From positions 186,001-250,000 of the forward strand of contig JALJCS010000055.1 of NCBI GenBank assembly GCA_023055355.1: 64,000 nucleotides of DNA. Reading direction: 5' to 3'. Below the pieces are notes generated by a model. It worked only from the letters and a program-made list of their open reading frames with translations. It had not been told where the DNA came from and searched no databases. Within the stretch, counting starts at the first letter, position 1, and each line of letters begins with the position of its first letter. The translations under genes were made by a program, and so were the position numbers. Positions 54,533 through 64,000 of this stretch are shown here, one piece after another. Source of the DNA: Agelaius tricolor (lineage: Eukaryota; Chordata; Aves; Passeriformes; Icteridae).

Positions 54533-54968
54533 TGCATTGTGGGGGTGCATCCCCACCCTGCCCCCAGGGAGGGGGGTTTGGGAGCTGAGAAATGCTCCTT
54601 GGGCCTCAGCATTGCAGGTAAATGAAGGCAAACCCATTCTCCTTTCACAGGGCAACTAGGAAAGTGCCTCCCTGGGTGCCCTTAAAATAGAGTGGAGAAA
54701 GGTGTAAACCCTGGATGGATGGCCTGGGGTCCTCACCTCCACAAGAACCACCGGGACCCCAGTGCAGAGAAGCACAGGGTGAGGAGGGACTGATGGGACA
54801 CTGCTGAAGACAAGAGTCTTGTACTGTCCACTGTTTGATCTCTTCCCCAATCCACCCCACCCTCACTTTTCCCTCTCTTTCCTTCTCACTCTCCTGTTTC
54901 CAATCTGCTTCAATTTCTCTACCCCACATTTATTGTTAAATAAAATCCCTGGTTTTGACTTTGGTAGA
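54533..54968 (+). mobile_element. LTR, copy 2 of the second family
   Basis: Aligns with 48970-49444, with TTAAATAAAATCC near the end. There is no polypurine tract in front of it, which argues for a solo LTR rather than a 3' partner of copy 1. Confidence 0.6.
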
Positions 54969-55664
54969 TGATCTCCTTGGCACCTTAATTCAATCAGAGC
55001 CATCTCTCCATAATCGAATCTTCAATGCTGGTGAAGAGTGGAAGAGTCTGAACTTTAGGCTGAACTTGGAGCCCAGCCTGACCCAGTGTGTGGATTTATA
55101 TTTTGTGCTGCATGTCATGACAGATTTTAGTTCCTTAGGGAAATGCCCCTACCTAAAAAATTCCCTCTTGGAGCCTTGCTCAAAGCCATTTGGAAGACAG
55201 CTGGAGATAGAATTGTCTTTAGAGATCATGTGGCAACCCCCAAATGTGAGAGGATCTGCTCTTCCTGTGCTCCACACTCATTAGGCAGTTTCTCCTGGAG
55301 GTGCAGAGCTGCATTTTTGGTGTCCGTGACTCCTGCCAATTCTCCTCCAGAAGATGGCAGGAGGCTGGATTTGCTCTGCAATGTCTTTTGGCACTGACAG
55401 CAAGCTGGGCATGTTATTTACAGAGGTTTATTGTGGCAGTGCAGGGAGGGCTGAGGGACATTTGCCTGTAAATAGCAGCAAAATTTAAGACTCTGCTGTG
55501 TTTTATTTATGGCGTGTTTCCATATGCTGGGCATAGAAATAATTTGCTTAATAAATAATACAAATAAACAGACATCCAACGCCTCGTGCTCGCAGCCCAG
55601 ACAGCCACACACAGAGCCACAGCCTGCCAGGGAGCTGGAGGCTTTGCAGCAGTTCTGCTTTCAT
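54969..55664. other. no gene or repeat recognised
   Basis: Ordinary base composition, short frames only. It could be single-copy sequence. Confidence 0.4.
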
Positions 55665-56160
55665 GGAATCCTTCAGGTTGGAAAAGACCTTCAAGATCAT
55701 CAGGTCCAATTTTTGACTGAATCCCACCACATCCACCAAAACAAGTGCAGTGTCTACTCATTTTTGAGCACTTGAGGGATGATTATCTCCACTATTTCCC
55801 TGGGCAGTCCATTCCAATGCTTAACCATCCTTTCAGTGAAGAAATCTTTCATAATATCCAACCTGGACCTGCTGTGTCACAGATTGAGGCCCTTTCTCCA
55901 TGTGCTTTTCTTTCCTGGGAGAAGAAACCAACCCTGACCTCACTCAGCCTCCTTTCAGTGGCTGTAGAGAGCAATAAGGTCTCCCCTGAGCCTCATTTTC
56001 TCCTTTTTGAGGTCTTCCTCAATCCATTACTGTAATGAGTGACCAAGGGCTGGACAATTCCTTTTCCAGCTGTTTTCCTCTCTTTCCAGAGCCCCATCAA
56101 GTATCCCAGGCCACAGTGAACAGCTCGTGACCCCCAGTGCTGGATGATGTGTTTTCAGTA
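55665..56160 (-). mobile_element. CR1 LINE 3' fragment
   Basis: The 3' end at 55665 reads ATGGAATCCTTCAGGTTGGA on the plus strand, typical of the CR1 terminus reversed. The reversed 3' untranslated and ORF2-end sequence continues to about 56160. Confidence 0.75.
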
Positions 56161-56224
56161 TATTTAGGCATCAGAATTAACCTTGGGGAAATTACTCTGA
56201 GCACTAACATCTGGGAATTTTAGT

Positions 56225-56695
56225 TTACGTTGTCAAGCATTGGAACAGGCTTCTCAGAGTAGTGGTGGAGTCACCATCCCTGGAAGTGTTCAAAGGGGCT
56301 GTGGATGAGGACAGGGTTTAATGGTGTTGACAGTTGGACTGGATGAACTTGGAGCACTTTTCCAACCTTTGCAATTCTGCAATTCCATGATTTGGATGAT
56401 CTCCCAGGTCCCTCTGCCCTGGCTGCAGAAGTGATGTGTGGAGTCACCTCGTTGGCCTGGTCTTTGGTTCCTGGAGCTATTTTAGGTGTCCCAAAGTGTC
56501 CAGTGGGCTGTAGGAGGGAATGGGGCTCCTCTTGGCTCCCTGTCCTGTTGACCAGCAATATGTAAATGCATAGATTGGTTGACTAAAGTTTCAGTAAATT
56601 CAGTGCCAAGGCAGCTGAATCACACTCAGGCTGTAGAGAACTGGATGATCTTGAAGGGTTTTTCCAACCCAAACCATTCTGTGATTTATTTCACC
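56225..56695 (+). mobile_element. two CR1 LINE 3'-end fragments
   Basis: 56225-56395 ends GCAATTCTGCAATTCCATGA. 56630-56695 ends AACCATTCTGTGATTTATTT. Both are short plus-orientation 3' tails. The DNA between is unassigned. Confidence 0.65.
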
Positions 56696-57382
56696 CTAAA
56701 CCAGACATGCACTTTGTCAAGCGATTCACACTCTAAACTCTATTCAGTTTGTTGATTAGATTGATTTAATTGATGATAATTGAATTTATGATGATAATTA
56801 AATCAAGATGAATAAATAACAGACACCCAAATTATGCAGATGAATCCCAGTCTTCTCCTGTGCCTCAGTTTCTCCACAGGAAGAATTTAATAAATTTTTA
56901 TCTTGTAAGGCTAAATAAAAATATCAGCATATCCAACAGTAGAGAAAATGAGGTCATATTGGTCAATATTCCTCTGTTATGTCTTCATGGTTTGAAATGA
57001 CTCGCTGGGAGAAGACACCAGGCCTGGCTAAGACCTTTCTTCTTCTATTTGAGGTAAATATTTAAAAAGATCTAAAAAATGGAGGAATATTCAGCATTGC
57101 CTTGGGCTGGCACAGGAGGGGGAGATTTCCCCCTGGAGAGGGCATCCTATTGCAGTTGTTGCATTCAGGCAGCTGCAGATCCCTCGGCTTTGGCTGCACA
57201 GCAGCTGGAAATGCAAGTCCAGGAGCTCTGTCCGTGGCCAGCCCCAGCAGGTGACAGCAAGGACAGGGCCCTGGCAGCTCCAGGACATTTGCAGGGAGCG
57301 CCTTCAGCAAGCGCTGGGGGCTGGGACTGGGTGCAGAAAATGCCCTGGGGGTCTCTGCAGCCAGGCTAAAGGAACAAAGTTT
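56696..57382. other. no gene recognised
   Basis: 56700-57060 is AT-rich with GATAATTGA repeats. 57080-57370 is GC-richer with a 96-codon plus-strand frame without a domain. Confidence 0.4.
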
Positions 57383-58225
57383 TGTTATGAATAAGAAGTT
57401 TGACTAGGCCAATATTCAAGCAGCAATCAATTTATTATTTAATATGGTAAAGTATGAGCAATACAGCACTGGGTACAGTGGGGGAAGTTTTCCCTCCAAC
57501 TGCACACCGATAATTGAGGGTTACAGGTATTTATAGGGGTACTCATCAGTTTTTTTCAACAGTTTCTATTTCCAATTTTTACTCATCAGCAATTTTTATT
57601 CCAAATTACTACATCACAATTCTATACACTATTGTGATTTGAATCTCTCAGGATGTATTTTCAAAGGAGTATCCCCAGATGGTGATGGTCCAGTTTCCGA
57701 AAGAAGAAAGACGAATCCCATCTGGTGGAGTCCAGCTCCCCAGATGTGGGTCCACCTTTTAATTGCAGAGACTATAAATCTAACAACAGTGATGTCCAGC
57801 TTCCCTTTGGTTGAAACCATAAATCCTTGAGGTGATGGTCATCTTCCTTTCTCAAACTGTTTTTCTCTGCTTCTATAAGGTGTGAGATAAGCATATTTCC
57901 TATATATATATTCCAAAGCTATAGTTTCAAGGATACAAGCAATATTCTAAAATTATACTTCAAAAGGTTATTATTGCAGAGCTTTTTTATGAATTAAATG
58001 CAAGCAAAAAGCAACATCCTTAACACCTTAATTCCAAAGCTCCTAAATCAACCAGGGTTAATTGCAAACAAAAGATAGGTTCAAAGGCCTTTTTCTACGC
58101 TTTATTTTCCTCAATTATTATTAGAATTCGCAACTATCCCATTGTCGATGTCCACACATTTCACATTCGCAAGTACACACTTCGCCTGTTTGTACCTGAC
58201 ACAAAACACAGCTTTGCATCTCACA
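57383..58225 (-). mobile_element. LTR (about 843 bp) that truncates the PIM-like pseudogene
   Basis: On the minus strand it starts TGTGAGATGC and ends TTATTCATAACA, with AATAAATTGATTG about 50 bp before the end. It begins in the middle of the kinase exon after GCYH. The flanks (ATGGT and AGTTT) do not match, and kinase sequence does not resume on the far side, so a deletion accompanied or followed the insertion. Confidence 0.65.
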
Positions 58226-59339
58226 ATGGTAGCAGCCAAAGAGGATCCACTCCGGTGGGCTGTACTCCAGTGTTCCTATGGGACACGGGTGCAGCTCATC
58301 AGGCCCATGCTGCTCCCTCCCTCCCAGCCAGCTCCCGTTCCACAACAGCCAGCCCCTGCCCTGCCAAAAAGCAACTTGGCTGCAGCTGGCTGAAGAAGGA
58401 TTCCCCCTCCTTCCTTCCCTCCCTCTTGCCCCTCTGCCAGCCAAAAGGGGAACCTCTGCTGCCTGTCTGGGAGCCAGCTTCGGGCTCACCTGACATCCGG
58501 GTGTAGAACATGTCCTGGAGGATCGTGCCGCACCCGAAGTCGATGAGCTTCGCCTCACCCATGGCCAGGTTGACGAGGACGTTCTCGGCCTTGATGTGGC
58601 TGTGCAGGACGCTGCGGCTGCTGCAGTGCCCCATGGCCTCCAGCACCTGGCGGAACAGCCCCCGCCCCACGGGCTCCGTCAGGAACCGCCACTCGTGCAG
58701 GAAGTACCAGAGGTCCTGACAGCGCTGCAGACGCTCCATGACCAGCGCGAAGCCCTCGGGCACCTCGAACCAGTCCAGGAACTGCACGATGCCGTGGAAG
58801 CCAGGCCGCAACACCATCCATAGCAGCGCCAGCTCCAGGGGCACAAGGGCGCCGTTGCGCTGCGGGGGGGACTGCAATGCCATCAGTGGGGCCGATGTTG
58901 CGCCATGCCTCGGGCAGCCCCTGCCCGGCCCCGCCGTGGCTCGCCATGGCCCGGCCCGGGGTCCTGCGCGGCCCCCGCTCACTCCACGCTCACTCCCCTC
59001 ACAACGTTCCAGCTGCTGCCCTGCCAGGCCTTGCCTCAGTCCTGCCCGGCACGCCCCGCCAGCTCCTCCCGCTGGCCCCGCTCACTCACCAGCCGCGCCC
59101 ACTCTGAAATGCGCTCCTGGGATACTTGCTTGCTGGCTGCCTGCGAGCCAAGGCGAGCGGCGGGCTGAGCTCGTTGCCCACCACCCGCCACCACTCTCTG
59201 ACCCAGCCCCGTCTCTTACTGGGGTGCCGTCGGTGAGCTGGGTCCTGGAGTAAACGCTGCTGCAGCCGCTGGTGCCCAGCAGCGGGCCCTCCCGGTAGAG
59301 CTGCTCTAGGGGAGGCCTCTCCGCCCGTGCGGGCGGCAC
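58226..59339 (-). pseudogene. PIM-like serine/threonine kinase, truncated and catalytically broken
   Basis: Four exons of a PIM-family kinase, minus strand. Exon 1 (to 59220) encodes the glycine loop (YREGPLLGTSGCSSVYS, with loop glycines changed) and donor GTAAGA. Exon 2 (59140-59091) encodes SKQVSQERISEW, including the likely ATP-binding Lys, but is 50 nt long and throws the next exon out of frame. Exon 3 (58859-58490) runs from NGALVPLELALL through the hinge MERLQRCQDLW to the catalytic loop, VLHSHIKAENVL in place of HRD, then IDFGCGT. Exon 4 (58275-58226) starts GTLEYSPPEWILFGCYH and is cut by an LTR. All splice sites are canonical. Loss of the catalytic Asp, the frameshift and the missing C-lobe make it dead. 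Active PIM kinases are cytosolic pro-survival kinases. Confidence 0.85.
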
Positions 59340-60344
59340 TGCACTCCCACTCTTCTGCCCGGGGCACCCACCCGCCCGGCGCGCTGCTGCTTGCTGAGCC
59401 GCCCCGGGCTGCAGCGGCTCGGGGCTGGCGGCCGAGCTGGCGAGCGGCGGAGCTCGGAGCAGGGAAGCTGCCGGCCACGCTGTCGGCCATGGGGCGGGAG
59501 CCAGGCGGCAGCGGGGCGGCTGCAGGCGGAACCGTGGCAGGGGCTTCGTTCAGGGCCGGGGCCCTCACCAGGTGCAGCCAAAAAACCGTGCTGCTCCGCC
59601 AGGACCAGAGCGAGCGGCTCTTCCAGCAGCGCCACAGCCAGGATGGAGAGAACCTGGCTGAGGCGGAACAACAACGGGCTGGGCAGGGGCGGGCACGGGG
59701 CGGCCCTGCCGAGGGGCACCTTGCAGGACGCGGCATCAGCCGGGCTGGGAGAGGCGGAATACGGACGGCATGGGATGGGACGGGATGGGAGTAGAGTGAG
59801 TGTGAGAGGGAGAAGGGGATGGGGAGCAAGTGAAAAGTCGAGCGGAAAACCGATCGAGAGAAGCGCTGCTAATGCTGCCACTGCTGCTGCTGCTGCCGCT
59901 GCTGCTGCTGCTGCCGCTGCTGCTGCTGCGGAGCCGCCGGAGCTCGCAGCCGTTCCTCCATTGCCCCCACGAACCCAACGGAGGAGCCGCCGCACACCCT
60001 GAAGAACGAGAGAGAGAAACAAACAAATCACACCCCAAAGTACTTCCTATTAGAGAAGTAACCAAATAAAACAATGTAGCAATAAAGAAGAGTGTTGGCT
60101 TGTGGCTTCTTTCTTCTTTGCATGAGACGAAGCATTTCATGGGGAAGAATTTCCTCTTCTGACAATTTTGCCAGAGTGGACAGGAGCAGAGCATTTAATT
60201 TTCAAGTAGAAAAGGGAAATCGTATCAGTAACGTCATCTCTTTTCATCATCTGTTGACATAGTTGCAGGCTACCAAAAGACATGGTTTGCAGTGTGGAAC
60301 TTGAGGCCAAGTTTCTTTTTCTGCCAGAGGATAAGGAGGGGAAG
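59340..60344. other. GC-rich upstream region of the PIM-like pseudogene
   Basis: CpG-rich 59340-59800 may be the former promoter or first exon. A GCT/GCC trinucleotide run is at 59877-59935. Long frames on both strands here follow from GC content. 60000-60340 is AT-richer and unassigned. Confidence 0.5.
59877..59935 (+). repeat. imperfect GCT/GCC trinucleotide repeat
   Basis: About 18 triplets, mostly GCT with GCC interruptions. Confidence 0.85.
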
Positions 60345-61205
60345 AATCCCAGAATCATGGAGTTGTGGCATGGTTTGGCTTGGAAGGGATCTGAAAAATC
60401 CCATAGCTGCAACCCCCCTGCTGTGGCTGGGGACCCCTTGCACTAGACCGACTTGTCTAGAGCTCCATGCAGCCTGGCCTTGAACACTGTCAGGGATGGG
60501 ACACGCACACCATCTCTGGGCAACCTGTTCCAGGAGAGTCTTTTTTCTGAATCCCTTACCTAAACCGACTCTCTCTCCATTTGAGTCCATTCTCCCTTGT
60601 CCTGTCTTTGCCTGCCCTTGTACTAAGTCCCTGTCCAGCTTTCTTGCAGGTTGCCCTCTGTCGCAGACATCTTTCATGAAAAATCTTTTCTTAGGATTTT
60701 TCCTTGTGAGAAGCTGCAGTTTCAGCAACCAAAAGTAAACAATGGTTATCTGCTGCTGTGGAATGCAACAGGTAGACCTGTGATTGGTCTCCTGTGGATG
60801 TTGGGATTTCCTGACCACTCATGGCAGAGCTGGCTCTTGCTCTGTCTGAGACACAGATCTTTGTTATTCATTCTTTTCTATTCTTAGCTTAGCTAGCTTC
60901 TGAAGAAACCTTTTCCTTTCTATTGCCTTTTAGTATAGTCTTAATGTAACATATATCATAAAATAATAAATCAAGCCTTCTGATCATGGAGTCAACATTC
61001 TCGTCTCTTCTTCATCCTGAAAACCCTTGTGACCACAGTCACAGCCCTCAGGTACTGGAAGACCACAGCTCGATCAAGTCTAAATCTCTTTCCCAGGCTG
61101 AAGAAGCCGAGCTGTGACAGCCTTTCCTTGCAGGAGAGGAGCTGCAGCCCTGGCACCATCTGGGTGTCCCTGCTGGGCCCCTGCTGCAGCGTGTCCACGT
61201 CCTTG
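60345..61205 (-). mobile_element. CR1 LINE 3' fragment split by a solo LTR
   Basis: 60345-60658 is the reversed 3' end (CCCAGAATCATGGAGTTGTG). The CR1 resumes at 61044 with GCCCTCAGGTACTGGAAG and runs to about 61205. Together they form one contiguous copy of about 475 bp of CR1. Confidence 0.85.
60659..61043 (+). mobile_element. solo LTR (385 bp), same family as 2169-2543
   Basis: TGTCGCAGACA...CCACAGTCACA, flanked by a perfect 6-bp duplication GCCCTC (60653-60658 and 61044-61049). A polyadenylation region with AATAATAAATC is at about 60962. Confidence 0.92.
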
Positions 61206-62454
61206 CCGTCCGTGCCGGGGAGCCCGGCAGAGGCGGAGGCAGCGCTGCAGGTGCAGGGTCAGCAGCGGGGAGGAGACCCGGCCCTGGCAGCGGCTCCGGG
61301 AGCAGTGATTGGCGCTGGGCCGCCCGCACTGCATAGAGACGGGGCCCTTGTGCCTGCCCTTGTGCCCAGGGCGCCTTTCCCCGCTGCTCGCCCGCCCGCC
61401 CGCTCGGGGGAAATGCCTCCTGTGCCGCCCCTCAGGGCCGCCCCTCGCCGCTGCCCCGGGGGCTCCTGGCGCCAGCTGGAGGGCCCCAGGCCTCGGCCTC
61501 ACCATGCTCAGCCTGGAAAAGCAGATTCAAACACCCACCCAGAAAGTGCCCCAGGATTCCAATGTCAATCTTTTCTCTACCGCACGGGTTTGCTATCAGA
61601 GGCTGCACGGGATTATAAAATCACCAGGAGAAAAGAGCACGAACAAGTTCTGCTTTGGCAGTCCCTCAAGGCCTTGACGGAGAGGGTTTGTGGTTCTTAC
61701 TCGCTCACAGGGACGCACAGAAAGTATGAAATGGTAAAAATAGTCCAAACCCCTTAGAACTTGGAAGGAAAACCTGAGGCACTGGCAGCTAGCACCTCAG
61801 AAACACCTGGTTTTGCTCCTCTCTTGCACCTGAGATCTTCCTGGGCAGGGGCAATTCTTCCAATTGCATCAGCATGGCCATGGCTAGAAAGGGCAGGGAG
61901 CAGATGGATTTAGCTTCTCCTGCCAGCCCTGAAATGCCAGTTGTCAATTGTGTGCACTGAGGATTCCATTTCAGACTCTGAACTGGCGCAGCTGCTCCTT
62001 GGGCGCTGCTCGCACACAGGCGCAGGGGTGCTGCAGCAGCTGTCCCGCACACAGGGAGGGCTCTGGAGCCTCCCCGGGGCCACCAAGGAGTGTGGCCGGG
62101 ATCTGGTGCAGAACCATGGGGCTGGGGGGATCCTTCGGTCTCTTTGATGGGAGAGGGAGCGGGGCAGATGGAATCAAGATGAGACAGGGATCAGACAGCC
62201 CCACACCAGACAGCGTTTTCTCCTCTGACAGTTCCTCTGAGCTGAGCGATCTGGTGAAGCCTGTGGAGCAAATGAGATCGGGGAGTGAGGGAAAGGCTGG
62301 CTGAGAAGGAATCAGATAAAGCCTGTGTGGGCATTTCTCTTTCCAAGGGGCTCCTGGGGAGACAAAGGACACAAGGAGGATGTCCCATCCCACGACATTT
62401 CCTGGGATATGCTTTGGTGGTGACCTTGGCAGTGTTAGTGGTCTCAGGTTATTG
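61206..62454. other. unassigned, partly GC-rich
   Basis: 61206-61500 is CpG-rich. 62118-62304 holds a 62-codon frame starting MGLGGSFGLFDGRGSG with a Ser/Asp-rich stretch (SVFSSDSSSELSDL). It could be an exon of an unrecognised gene but nothing fixes its ends. No promoter or splice pair was established. Confidence 0.35.
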
Positions 62455-62520
62455 GGAGGACTCTATGATCTTGAAGGTCTTTTCCAGTGGAAACAGTTCT
62501 GCAATTCTAAACTTCCATTC
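62455..62520 (+). mobile_element. CR1 LINE 3' tail
   Basis: GGACTCTATGATCTTGAAGG followed by TCTGCAATTCTAAACTTCC. A short 3'-terminal remnant. Confidence 0.6.
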
Positions 62521-63121
62521 CTGCTTTTGAAGGATGCACTCCCAAATAGACCCACATTTGTGTTTTTAAGGAATTTAGCATCTACCTTTCCTTGAAAGTA
62601 ATAGAAATCAGGCTTTAAATGCTCTCGAAACACTTGAATTCCTTGATCTTAAGCTGTGTGTTTGAATTGAGGTGCTTTTGTACAGAAAGGTCTGACCATG
62701 GGATAAATGCAGGCAATTCAGCCACAATGGCACTTGTTTCATCTGCTTTTCTTCCTTTCCCCATGGGTGGTCGATTTGGGAGTATTTGTCTTGTACTTTG
62801 AGTTCCTGCTCAGACTTGCTCCTGCATGTGCTGTAAAGTCTTATCTACCCGTTTCTGCTGAAACATGCTTGCAGACTGGTGGGAATTGCTAGAGACAAAG
62901 TATTGGAATGTTATCCCAATATTACCGGGTGGAATGTGCCTGGGCTTGTCTGACCCTGGCTGCTGGGCCAAAGGCGGCAGCTGTGGTGTTTCACCTCAGA
63001 GACACCTTTGGCTGGCTGGAAGTTGCAGTTAGGCACTCGGAACAAGTCCAGGCATGGTAAAACTCAGTTTACCTCTGATGGAAAGGCTCCAGGCTAGGTG
63101 AAGAGGAAAAGGAAATAGATT
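62521..63121. other. no gene or repeat recognised
   Basis: Mixed composition, short frames only. Confidence 0.4.
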
Positions 63122-63505
63122 CTGCAGAGGGTTTAATCCAGAGTTTATTCCAGGGTCACAGATGTCTGAATCTTGGTAACAGCTCCACAGAATCCCAACC
63201 GCACGGTCCTGTCTCTTTTTAAACCCGGGGAAAGGGGGAGGGGAAGGGGTAGGTGAGCCACCAACCAGGTGGGAGGGGGGGAAGGCTCAGGGGACAATGA
63301 CACTTGGACGAGCCAATGACCCCAGGGCTGAGGGGCTTCTTTTGAACTGCACCAACCAGACAACGGCCTTGCTGGAATGTTAAAATTGACAAATTGACTG
63401 ACAGCACTTAGCAAGGAAGCAAGGGGGAGGGGAAGGGAGAAGGTATTGCCACACCTGGGAGCTGAAACAGGAAATGGCATCACACTGCAACAACAAAGCT
63501 TACAA
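63122..63505 (-). mobile_element. probable LTR
   Basis: The minus strand has GGAATAAACTCTGGATTAAACC near its end and a GC-rich TTTAAACC promoter-like part. Candidate ends are TGCAG on the left and CTTACA on the right, without a verified duplication. Confidence 0.4.
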
Positions 63506-63610
63506 ACCAGGCCCCAGTATGATTATCCCAGTGTCCCTGCCTAAATCCAGGTATGCTTGTATTAAAAAGGAGCAAACTATTTTAACTCACTTACTTGCCT
63601 CCTCCCCTAC

Positions 63611-63614
<4 letters not shown>

Positions 63615-63646
<32 letters not shown>
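63615..63646 (+). repeat. poly-T tract of about 30 bases
   Basis: Uninterrupted T run, of unknown origin. The flanks to the window end (63650-64000) hold no recognised gene. Confidence 0.9.
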
Positions 63647-64000
63647 GTAGCTCTTGGGGAATCCTGTGTGCCATTCCAACTCTTTGTTATCAAATGTGTG
63701 AAGTCATGGTGCTGCTGTAGCAGCAGCCTGAGTTCAGTGGGAACATGTCCAAAGCACTGGGTCCCAGAGAAGTGGGCACGGTGAGAGACTTGCCTCTGCT
63801 GCCATGGCCATCCAGCCTGGGGAGAGCAGCTGCTGGGGCTTCCCCCATTCTTCCAACAGCAGTCTGCCTCCAGCACGTGGCCTGTATGGCCATGATTTTG
63901 CCAGAATGTGGAAAATACGTTGTTTGAATGTATTTTGATGGTGTCTGACATCACCTGACTGGAGCAGTTTGGTGGGCAGGACGCTCTGTGGGCAGGGCCA

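Noticed and set aside
59327..60002. Plus-strand frames with poly-Ala in the GCT repeat
   Set aside because: They are antisense to the PIM-like pseudogene upstream region, with no domain and no splice context.

Overview
The window reads as bird nuclear DNA, most likely a songbird. The evidence is a gamma-c (OR14-type) olfactory receptor, many CR1 LINE fragments, alpharetrovirus-like env genes in endogenous retroviruses (ERVs), LTRs of passerine type, and a decayed PIM-like kinase from a family that is expanded in songbirds. Almost everything is duplicated or transposable DNA. Only one gene, an olfactory receptor at 3448-4380 (+), looks intact. No tRNA, rRNA or CRISPR array was seen. Family names rest on motif recognition by eye; no database was searched.

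Layout. 1-2543: 5' part of an ERV on the minus strand (LTR, primer site, long gag-like frame). 3.4-26.1 kb: a large imperfect inverted duplication. Arm A runs plus from about 3420 to 13760 and arm B runs minus from about 26160 to 19925. An OR14-type receptor sits at each outer end: the arm A copy is intact, the arm B copy is frameshifted in an 8-base homopolymer. Both arms carry the same order of GC-rich module, CR1 pieces, a roughly 40-bp minisatellite and a roughly 180-bp repeat. The centre (14.5-17 kb) is the longest block of the minisatellite, followed by a short TGACATCA-rich repeat. Arm A carries an 868-bp LTR-like insertion that arm B lacks.

28.4-50.9 kb is a retroelement nest. A gammaretrovirus-like ERV remnant (minus) is interrupted by a solo LTR. 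Next to it lies a CR1 element (minus) split by a 13.8-kb provirus, here called ERV-A (plus). ERV-A is itself split in pol by a 5-kb minus-strand provirus, ERV-B. A third ERV-B LTR sits alone at 50494-50907. Target duplications were read directly for ERV-B (CCTCCA), its solo LTR (TATAAT), the solo LTR in the gammaretroviral remnant (CTAAAT), a solo LTR at 60.7 kb (GCCCTC) and, less cleanly, for ERV-A. ERV-A joins betaretrovirus-like gag, dUTPase-protease and pol to an alpharetrovirus-like env. It is disabled by stops, a frameshift, loss of key cysteines and the ERV-B insertion.

51.5-54.2 kb holds an unrecognised plus-strand gene candidate with one well-formed, frame-preserving intron. 57.4-59.4 kb holds a PIM-like kinase pseudogene whose 3' end is replaced by an LTR. 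The remainder is CR1 pieces, solo LTRs and unassigned sequence. The genes do not form a pathway. What links them is a history of duplication and nested insertion that can be put in relative order.
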